A DNA stretch of 64,000 nt from Dendrolimus kikuchii (lineage: Eukaryota; Arthropoda; Insecta; Lepidoptera; Lasiocampidae). The DNA lies in the NCBI GenBank assembly GCA_019925095.2, contig CM034402.1:5777501-5841500 (forward strand). The letters run 5' to 3'. Below, one piece after another: positions 56,032 through 64,000 of the stretch. The position numbers and the translations under genes are program-made. The notes below the pieces were generated by a model. The model was not told where the DNA came from, did not search any database, and saw nothing but the letters and a program-made list of their open reading frames with translations. Each line of letters starts with the position of its first letter. Positions within the stretch are counted from its first letter, which is position 1.

Positions 56032-56612
56032 TTGGAACCGACACCTCGGACCCGATTTCGGGGGGCCAGGGCAACGACAACGCCTCTATGCTCGCCTTAG
56101 CCAGCCAGTACGGAATGGAGATGGCTAGAGCTAAGACTCAAGGCTCCAGGGGTGGAAGTGATAAATCACATAACGTCGGAAGTAGCTTCGGTGAACTAGC
56201 AGCTTACTTCTCCACACTAGTTACACTCATGTTGCTCCTCGCCAATCTTGTATGGCCTTCTTTGCCCATGTCGGGAGTGGCGAGTCATCGTTTGCTCATT
56301 TTATCCATGTTCTTTAAACATTGCGATGGGCAGACCCAAAGTCCCCGTAGCCCAGATCCCTAGTTCCACTAGCAGTTCATCCCAATAGCCTGGTACCTTT
56401 TGTTCTCATTTATTACAACATTTCTACCTGACCGGGGCTTGTCCTTGGATGCATTTTTATATGGCGTAGTAAGGGATAATCGCCGATTAGTGTCACGCCA
56501 CATTTAGATTAAATTTGTCAAGTGGCCTCTACGTGTTGGCCTTCCCATGGCCCCACGCAAGCCCTCCAAAAATCCGGGTCATTTTTATAGCCGGCGATCT
56601 TGAGAGACATAC
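56032..56612 (-). repeat. Dispersed family A, near full length
   Basis: Inverted relative to 34915-35545; ends ATCTTGAGAGACATACA. It keeps the plus-strand relic SQYGMEMARAKTQGSRGG. A family C-like scrap (GTGTCGCCGG...TTAGATTCACAATTGGA) abuts at 56000-56035. Confidence 0.88.
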
Positions 56613-56785
56613 AAATAAATAAAAACCCATAATAATTTGGAAGGTATGAGACTGTATTTTTAATTTTGTACTTTCAAGAGACTGATGAGTTTCTATGTTT
56701 AACTAAATATACTATACAACTGGCTCTTTCATATAAATATATGCGAGTAGATGTTAATTTTTGGCTTTTTTTGAACAAGTGTATC

Positions 56786-56791
56786 TTTATT
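56786..56791 (-). terminator. AATAAA poly(A) signal for paralog 2
   Basis: AATAAA on the minus strand, about 50 bp past the stop at 56842. Confidence 0.6.
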
Positions 56792-56841
56792 TCTGAACTT
56801 AAAGTTGAGATCATCTTAATTTATAACTTACATAATCTTAA

Positions 56842-58567
56842 TTACATAAAATAAGGTCTATCGATTATTTGTATCGGCGATTCAGCAACACCTCTAACTC
56901 TAGGAATTGATACCGCGCTTCGAGGTTCCTGTATATCATCAAAAATTAGTGGGTTTTCAGATAAACCTTTATTTTTACCTAAGTGATAAGCACCTATAGC
57001 AACTAGAGCTAAACCAGTGACAGTTGCTACCACTATAAGCGTTATGACCCAGGGACCTAGACCGGCAGATTCGACAATCTCTTCTGGTGGATTAGTTATT
57101 ACAGGTAGTTCAGTTGAAGTAGTTGTTATTTCAGTGACCAGTTCTGTAGTAGTTACATTTCCTTCTCCAGAACTTTCCTCAGAGTCATCAGCATCTTTGT
57201 CGACATCTATTTCGCCATCATTCCCTAAACCACTTCCATCATCATTGATATCATCTAATTCTTCTACATTTTTTTCGGTTTGTTGTCCGTTCCCGCTGTC
57301 TTCGGTAGGATAGTTGTCTTCTTCGCCTGTTATACCACTACCATATCCGTATATGAAGATTTCATCAGTATTATTGTTGCCAATATCATAACCAATGTAT
57401 TCATCTTCGTCCACATCGTTTACAAAGATATTTTTAGTCTTAGGAATGTAGTGGATTGAGTCTACTAATATTACTTCATTATGTCCGCTGTATCCAAAGA
57501 GATTGATCTGTAATGATAACAAATATTTTAACATTTCTATTCACTTTTGATGTTTCTTGATCTTTGATTAGCTTACAAGTACAACACATTAGCGGATATC
57601 AGTTCTATCATAGAGATCTATCGACGATATTGGAGTACATTTTGTCTTCAATTAAATTTTTCACGTGATTGTCAAACCATTTTACACCATATCTTGATAA
57701 TAAGATCTATTTTATATAGAAGAGGGATAGCATAAAAAAAGAGTCATTAAACACATAATTAACGGCATATCTTGTGACCGTTTGGTTCTGATTTATTTTA
57801 AATAAATAAATTGGGACAATAATAGGAGATTGTTTGATTATTACTCCTAGACTAATTTAATGGTAGATCAAAATATGAATTAGAATATATACAAGATTAT
57901 ACATATATATTGTATGATATTTAATTAGATGATGAGTGACAATTACACAAATTTAATTTTACGGGGTTTCAACATGCAATGAAAATTTATAATTTATATT
58001 TAAGTATTATCGACCTTATATTAATTAAATACTTGCTAGCATATAACTTGATAGTTTTGCTGTCTTAAAAGTTTTAAGTGAAATTCAATGTTTAAAACAC
58101 TTATGTAAAGACAAATAGGTTAGGTTAACTGAACGAATACTTACGTAACCAACACTTTCTTCTTTGATTATAAATGATAATCTACACCAACCAGCTACAT
58201 ATTCCTTAACTGATCTGTTATACATATATTTGATTAATGGTAAACTGTTTTCATCCGTTACCAACACAAGTAATCCACTTTCATCCTCTTCAGTGGCCAT
58301 AAATACTGTTATATAAAGATTTGCTTCTGGTACCAAGGTTATTGGTAATGTTGTGGCACAGCTGTTTTCCGATGCACGTATACCTTTTTCATTTTCATAT
58401 GGTCCTTTCACTCCTACATCACTGTATTCCAACGGTATCCACGACGAACCACTTTGGCATCGTGTTAAAGTCCGATTAAAGTCTTCCCCGAAATTGTACA
58501 CAACACCATCGACGCCATAGCTACTAACAGCCATTATCAAACTAAGGAATACAGTTATCCCAAACAT
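56842..58567 (-). CDS. Mucin-like type I membrane protein, paralog 2 (two exons)
   Basis: Join of 58145-58567 and 56842-57507 (minus strand); the 637-bp intron has donor GTAAGT, acceptor CATTACAG, phase 0, at the same place as in paralog 1. About 362 residues. Start chosen at 58567, directly before the signal peptide MFGITVFLSLIMAVSSYG; an in-frame ATG lies 19 codons upstream. The extracellular domain (~20-165) aligns with paralog 1: SSWIPLEY, ASENSCATTLPI, GWCRLSFI, then across the junction GYINLFGYSG and VILVDSIHYIP. The stalk is acidic rather than Thr-rich (NVEELDDINDDGSGLGNDGE; a brief VTTTELVTEITTTSTEL). One membrane helix spans ~293-315, followed by HLGKNKG and a tail with SIPRVRGV. Family not recognised. 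Confidence 0.85.
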
Positions 58568-58569
58568 TT

Positions 58570-59510
58570 CATAACGATTTTCTCTACTCCAATTGAAAGA
58601 TCCGGTAAAACTACTCGTGTGCAATGAATTTTTACGCGTTATCGGAAAACATCTTACCTAAAGCATTTTATTGATAGATAAACACACTTAAAATTAATTT
58701 ATTTTATTGTATAAATTGCATTTTAATCATCCGTTTTAGGTGTATTGATAAATTTGCACAATACAGTAGTTATAAGTTTGTGATTCTGAAAAGCACTACT
58801 ATTCCCGGTTTCTTCTGCATTACACATGCTTTAATGAGAGAGTTTTAGTGATACTCAATTTGGTTATAATATAACTAAACCAGATATTACTGTCGTACAT
58901 CATTTTCATTGGATAACGCTAATACTCGAACCAATGACGCTTAACTTACGTCACAAAGTATGTGATTTTAATTATAAAATAACAATACAAATAATTTTCC
59001 AAAAATAGCGAGATATGGAAATAAAATATGAATAATTTGATTTAAAGCTTTGAACTAACCCTCTCAGAACAATTTCAATTTAATGTACAGGTCGGTTTGT
59101 AGTAAATTTGTATAGAAATTGCTGAAATTGTAATAAATCTATACAAATACATAAAATTGAAATATCTGTTTGTCATGTCAAAATAACAGCTTTTTACTAA
59201 ATGCATATGAAACTAAAATGAATGGATCGATTTTTTGATATAAGTACCGTATATGCACGGTACTTATATAAAAAAAACGATATTTTTTTTGTTTTATCTG
59301 TTTGTCTGTCTGGTTGTTCCGGCTAATGTTTGTAAGGGCTGGACAGATTTTGACGGGACTTTCACTGGCAGATAGATGATATTATAACCAGTAACTTAAG
59401 CTACTTTTTTTCTTTTCTTTTAGGGTTCCACGAAAAAAAAACCACGCGTACAAAGTCGCGGGCACCTCTAATATAAAAATAAAGAAGGAATCATTTTGAG
59501 CACAATTCGT
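58570..59510. other. AT-rich DNA upstream of paralog 2, with one strong hairpin
   Basis: 59240-59270 has TATAAGTACCGT...ACGGTACTTATA, an 11-12-bp perfect inverted repeat with a 6-bp loop. Otherwise nothing is recognised. Confidence 0.45.
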
Positions 59511-59514
59511 AAAA

Positions 59515-59975
59515 CATGCAGCACAGCACGTCGAGCCATTCGCATTGTCATTGGCATTGTTTAGATACGCTTGGCCTTTGGAGAGACTTCGCATCTCTCT
59601 CTGCGTATACAATGGAGAGTGTTCCGAGGAACTGTTCAGAATGGTGCCTTCGTCTTCTTTTTTCCACCGTACTGCATGCCATCGGCTGGGTGTGCACTCT
59701 CCTCTCACTCATTTCCTTGAGCCGCTTCGTTCCTGTGCGCAACGCTTCTCTAGAACGTTTCTCTTGCGCACCGTGAGGAATGAGCTCCCAGCCGTGGTTT
59801 TCTCACAGCGTTATAATATAGGGTTTATTAAAAAGGCTGTTATAAATTTCTTCAAAGCCAGCAGCGAGTTAGTGACACCTCTGTTGTTGGAAACGTCTAT
59901 AGGCGTCGGTAACTGCTTTCCATCAGGTGGGCCGTCTGCCTGTCTGCTGTAGTCCAGCGATAAAAAAAAACATTA
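59515..59975 (+). pseudogene. LINE ORF2 C-terminus with 3' UTR and A-tail
   Basis: Readable motifs in shifting frames: LDTLGLWRDFASL, CVYNGECSEELFRMVPSSSF, FHRTACHRLGVH, RFSRTFLLRTVRNELPAVVF and YNIGFIKKAVINFF. These fit the C-terminus of a lepidopteran Jockey/CR1-like ORF2. The following ~100 bp (GTCTATAGGCGTCGGTAACT, CAGGTGGGCCGTCTGCCTGT) end in an A-run at about 59961-59969. This tail is shared with SINE-like family S. Confidence 0.8.
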
Positions 59976-59999
59976 TTTTAATGCTTGTCATGATTTTAG

Positions 60000-61265
60000 A
60001 ATCTCATGTTGACATCATCTGTACATAAATATGTTCCTGTCGTTCTTAATAAACAGTTTATCAATCAGTGGAGGATTAGTAAATCTAGACGATAGAAAAA
60101 CTTATGTTCATGTATATAATCGTAGTGTCACGCATTTCTGTTCATAATCCGTTATTGTACGATTCCGGTGGCGTCTTGTATATAATTGGATTAATCTTCG
60201 TGATAAAGAGCTATAAACTATCATTACAGAGATTTGAAGCTGGTAACAAAGACAGTGTGATATACCAGGCATTCGCCAGTAAGAACTAGTAAGAAGTGTT
60301 TCAAGTACTTGTATTTGAATTTGCTTAACCATCTGACCTCAAATTGATTTTGAAGAGCAAGAGGAATATTATCAAAGATTTCCAATTAAAAGTGAAGTGG
60401 TGTTTGGTACAACAGGAAGTGAAGAAAATTAAATATCGGTTACTAAATATACAAACCTATCAAACAGTTAGAAAACAAAAGATAAGTGAATAAGAGTTTT
60501 TAAGAAATTAGTTGTGAGTGAGTAATGGACCCTTCTTTGATTTAAGGTGCTAATAATATAATTAATGCCCCAGCAAAACTTTAAATCTACTTCGAATTAT
60601 TGATAGCTAGAAATAAAATTCATCAAAGTTTAGTGGGTGTATATTGTATATACCATATAATCTTTAAAATATAGACTTTTGAAGATTGTATCTCAAAAGT
60701 TTCAGTACGATCAAAAAAATAATAAAACAACAAATAAAGTATTAGACTGTAAATGACCGTTCGATGAAAACCTTATGATGCTTGATAGTAAAATATTTTT
60801 TAAATATGTGCTAGAAAACAATGGATTAAAAAAATTACAAGATAGATGAGATTTATTGGTAAAAAGTACAAAATATTCATTGTATGTGATTTAACATTTG
60901 TAAATATATTTTTTACCAGAAAAAAAATATAAGACTCTGCTAAAATTATAGTTTTCTTTTCTTTTCATAAATATGTTGTAGATTTTGTGTTAAATGAAAT
61001 TATTTTTAAAGTTCAGTGCAAGTTTTGAACATGTATCTGCGACAATAAAGACATAATTGCCATTTGATATTAAATTAGAAATCGTTTATTTGCTTAAAAC
61101 TTAATTATTTTACTTTCATACTACTGTTAATTGGTAACCTTTTTCAGCCAGAGTGAGGTTTCATAACATTAATCCCTGAGAGATAAAGTGTAAAACATAA
61201 TTCAATAATCCAAAGATTTTTGAATTTGAATAGGACAAAAACTTAATATATATAGAAAAAAAATA
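60000..61265. other. AT-rich intergenic DNA
   Basis: Nothing recognised. Confidence 0.5.
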
Positions 61266-61289
61266 TTACTTATTAATTATCATGTAAAT

Positions 61290-61640
61290 TATTACTATGG
61301 AGCCAGCTATGTTGGGTATTTCTCTTATGGATAAAGTAAGAAATAAGGATAGTCGTAAGAGAACCAAGGTAACCGACATAGCTCGCAAAATTAGCAAGTT
61401 GAAATGGCAGTGGGCCGGTCACGTCTGCCGCAGGACCGATGGCCGATGGAGCAGATGAGTCCTGGAGTGGTGTCCGCGTCTCGGTAAACGTAGTGTCGGA
61501 CGCTCTCCAGTCCGATGGACCGACAATCAGTGCAAGGTCGCCGGTAGGCGCTGGATGGGGAAATTGGAGGACAGGGTCGAGCGGCGCCGTCTTGGGGAGG
61601 CCTACGTCCAGCAGTGGACTGCAAATGGCTGACAACGTGT
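61290..61640 (+). pseudogene. LINE ORF2 C-terminus (KLKWQWAGHV...GEAYVQQW)
   Basis: MLGISLMDKVRN, TKVTDIARKISKLKWQWAGH and VCRRTDGRWSR to an in-frame TGA; past it, GKRSVGRSPVRWTD, RRWMGKLEDRVERR and LGEAYVQQWTANG to the stop. A C-terminal fragment of a non-LTR element ORF2, with the RT itself missing. Shorter relatives at 30356 and 49325. Confidence 0.85.
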
Positions 61641-61644
61641 AAAT

Positions 61645-63300
61645 TATTAAAAAAATTAGGAGATCAAAAGCAAACTATAATGAGTAGTCAAGAGCTATTC
61701 TTCATATTCAATAGTAAAAGCATTTGATTTATTGAATGCTTTAAGATATGAAATAATTGAATTCCGATTTAATTTTAAACTGTTATTTTTACAGGTCAAG
61801 TTAACCAGTCTTATATGATATTATGGCCAGCGAATGAGTAGAGCGTTACTACTTTGCCACGAGATTTCTACGTAGAAATAGTAGGTACGTCTGACTCACT
61901 TAAGCCTTATTCATAGTTATGATATTTGAATTAGATAGTTCTTTGATTATTGTATCGAGCGATAAAAAGCGCAGTGAACTGTCACCTTGACAGACCTTGC
62001 GTTTCTGTCTCTGATTTGTAATGATGTTGAAAGAGCAACTATTATTTTAGTAGAATTTTTTTTCCTACAATGACGTATTTCAAAATATGGGTTCGAATGG
62101 AAATTTAAATAGAAAAATATGAATAGATGCAGACATTATTCATTCAATTAAAAATATTTTTAGTTATTGTTCTGCCATTGTCTAATCAGATAAGAGTCGG
62201 ACGTAAAATAATTCATTACTTTGATAAAGTTAAACGTAACATAATAATTGAAGGTTGCACGCTTTATTTTCAAGGATAATCAATAGATGGCAGCAGTTTT
62301 GTGATGGATCGATGATTTAAGGCGAACTTGTAAATCAATATTTGATATTTATAATTCAAAATTAGATACTTTTTTATTTCATGTTTTATTGATATTTTAT
62401 AGACGAAACTCGGTTATAAATAAGAAATTGTGAAGAATCTCTTCATCATCTTATCCTTGAATAAGTGTTTCAATCAGTAACATCTTACGTTTATTCTATT
62501 ATAATTTTGGGTTATGAAAGCAGGAAAATAACATTTTTTTTAATAAAAAATAATTTAATAAATAAGTAACATTAATATCAATTTAATAATGACATCACTA
62601 TTATCTTAGATAACAACTAACAGTATCTTTACAATAAATAATATAAATGTTGATTAGCTATGTACAAATGCAAGTGTCATAGATTGACACAACCATGAAA
62701 TCTGATGGAATTGCTTGTTGTGACATTACGTCTTTTTAATGAATATCTCTTTTGTCCCTGCTCCACCTGCATTAGTTTTAGTAACTGTAACCAAATTGGA
62801 TTTACTTATAACGCTAAAATAACGTGTTGACGATTAGCTACATTAGTAAACTTACTAGAGTTATCTATCAATGCTTAAGTGGTTAACAATGTCGCATCTT
62901 GGCTACACCTGCGTGACACAGTCGTTAATACTAACATCTCAGGTAGAGCAGAGGCAATAGAATGTCTTATACTATATCTATAAACTACCACAAATGACAT
63001 GTGACTCAAACTACACACACTGACAGTCTTTTTCATTTGTAATTTTCTTATAAATTTATTTAGCATCTAAAATTACTTAGTGTCTAATCACTATTAGGTC
63101 TTTAAATTCGGACAGTGAAATGATTTAGTTCACTAAATTGCACTCACACTTCTTCATAATTGCACTAATTCAATTAATTATTGCAGATCTAAACTATGTT
63201 AGGTAAGAATAATTTTCGAGTATGATTCACTAAAAGTATCATTTCAAGACATCTGGTCTTCTAGACCATAATAACTTGTATACAACAGTTACACTGACCA
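61645..63300. other. AT-rich intergenic DNA
   Basis: Nothing recognised. Confidence 0.5.
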
Positions 63301-63307
63301 ATAATTA

Positions 63308-63313
63308 TTTATT
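63308..63313 (-). terminator. AATAAA poly(A) signal for paralog 3
   Basis: AATAAA on the minus strand, about 90 bp past the stop at 63400. Confidence 0.55.
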
Positions 63314-63399
63314 TGTCTTTTGATACAATTAGTATAAAAGTATACTACACTTCTGTTCCCTTGGGGAATACGTTCATACAGTCTACTTTATACCTTTTA

Positions 63400-64000
63400 T
63401 CATACTAAAAAGTTCTGACTTCTCGCGAAAGGTGGATCAGGATATACTCTAGTCACTCTTGGAACTGTAATAGGATCAGGTAGTTCAAGATTTATATCAT
63501 CATCGTCGACATACTTGTTTCTGCCCATTCTTTTTCCGATTTCATATGCCACAGCTGCTACTAATATAAGTAATATTAGTAGTAATAAAACTCCCATACT
63601 TATTGTTAAAGGTGTCCAGAAAGATGAACATAAAATTTCTTCTATCACAGGCTCTTCAGTTGGATCAGTTTGAATTGGATAATATGAACTTGCCTCTGTT
63701 AGAGGATTGTCTTCATTTCCCGTTGTCAGGTACGGATCTAGAGTAGTTTCTGCAGTTGTATCGTAAAGGTCAGGTTCAGTTTGAGACGAAAGATCATTTT
63801 CTGATGTGCTAGGTTGTGTTTCTGTAGAAGCTGTTGTTGGTAAAGTAGTTGATTGAGTTGTTGTTGTTGTTGTACTTGTTGTTGGTTCTATAGATGTAGT
63901 AGTCGTTGCTGATTCCATTGTAGTTGTAGTAGTTGTTGGTTCAGTGGTAGTAGTAGTAGTCGTTGGTTCCGTTGTAGCTGTTGTCGTAGTAGTTGTCGGT
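63400..64000 (-). CDS. Mucin-like type I membrane protein, paralog 3 (cut by window edge)
   Basis: The last exon only; the frame stays open to the window edge at 64000, so the N-terminal domain and first exon lie outside. Visible: a Thr-rich stalk (TTEPTTTTTTMESATTTTSI), then TTQSTTLPTTASTETQPSTS, an acidic linker with ETTLDPYLTTGNEDNPLTEA and DPTEEPVIEEILC, a membrane helix (about LTISMGVLLLLILLILVAAV), GKRMGRNKYVDDDDINLELP and a tail VPRVTRVYPDPP. Stalk-to-membrane sequence is much closer to paralog 1 than to paralog 2. The intact tail shows what paralog 1 lost. Confidence 0.85.
   Translation of the reverse strand, partial: PTTTTTTATTEPTTTTTTTEPTTTTTTMESATTTTSIEPTTSTTTTTTQSTTLPTTASTETQPSTSENDLSSQTEPDLYDTTAETTLDPYLTTGNEDNPLTEASSYYPIQTDPTEEPVIEEILCSSFWTPLTISMGVLLLLILLILVAAVAYEIGKRMGRNKYVDDDDINLELPDPITVPRVTRVYPDPPFARSQNFLV

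Noticed and set aside
55591..56080. Hydrophobic minus-strand frames resembling membrane-protein exons
   Set aside because: AT-rich DNA often translates to such residues; no splice signals or recognisable motif.
59516..59776. 86-codon plus-strand frame as a host gene
   Set aside because: A shifted reading of LINE ORF2 C-terminal sequence; the recognisable motifs lie in the neighbouring frame.
60104..60289. 61-codon plus-strand frame
   Set aside because: No homology, start context or conserved neighbour; chance-length frame.

Overview
The window looks like nuclear DNA of an insect, most likely a moth or butterfly. It is AT-rich, has genes split by a GT-AG intron, and is packed with relics of transposable elements typical of Lepidoptera: a mariner, an R1-clade LINE, RTE-like LINEs, tRNA-derived SINEs, an LTR element, a hAT-type MITE and several short interspersed families. 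The order-level assignment is an inference from repeat types; no host gene in the window settles it.

Layout. 0-23.8 kb: a decayed mariner at the left edge, a reverse-transcriptase pseudogene (3.1-4.6 kb), then AT-rich DNA with SINE-like copies, foldback elements, a SINE nested in an RTE remnant (11.7-12.2 kb), and pieces of families that recur later. 23.8-30.4 kb: a G+C-rich R1-clade LINE with a split ORF1, an endonuclease and the front of a reverse transcriptase; the rest of the RT is deleted, but the C-terminal zinc-knuckle region and 3' UTR survive. 30.4-41.6 kb: LINE fragments, SINEs, a solo LTR with an ATAT duplication, a 558-bp hAT-like MITE with a perfect 8-bp duplication, one possible orphan host exon (38.1 kb), and an RTE C-terminus. 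41.7-44.0 kb: the first host gene. 45-51 kb: a foldback, a second 5'-truncated R1-like copy and more LINE/SINE debris. 51.4-55.4 kb: a roughly 4-kb tandem array of 134/146-bp units that arose inside a dispersed element. 56.8-58.6 kb and 63.4 kb to the window edge: the second and third host genes.

The best host content is a cluster of three paralogous minus-strand genes (41.7-44.0, 56.8-58.6, >63.4 kb). Where complete, each encodes a signal peptide, a beta-rich extracellular domain of about 130 residues ending in a VDSxxYIP motif, a Thr-rich or acidic stalk, one transmembrane helix and a short basic/acidic tail. The intron falls at the same phase-0 position in both complete genes. I do not recognise the family by name; function is unknown, but cell-surface mucin-like proteins are the natural reading. 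The first gene has lost its cytoplasmic tail by frameshift, and the lost tail is still readable after the stop.

Nothing here suggests a prokaryotic system, CRISPR array, operon or intact functional RNA gene.
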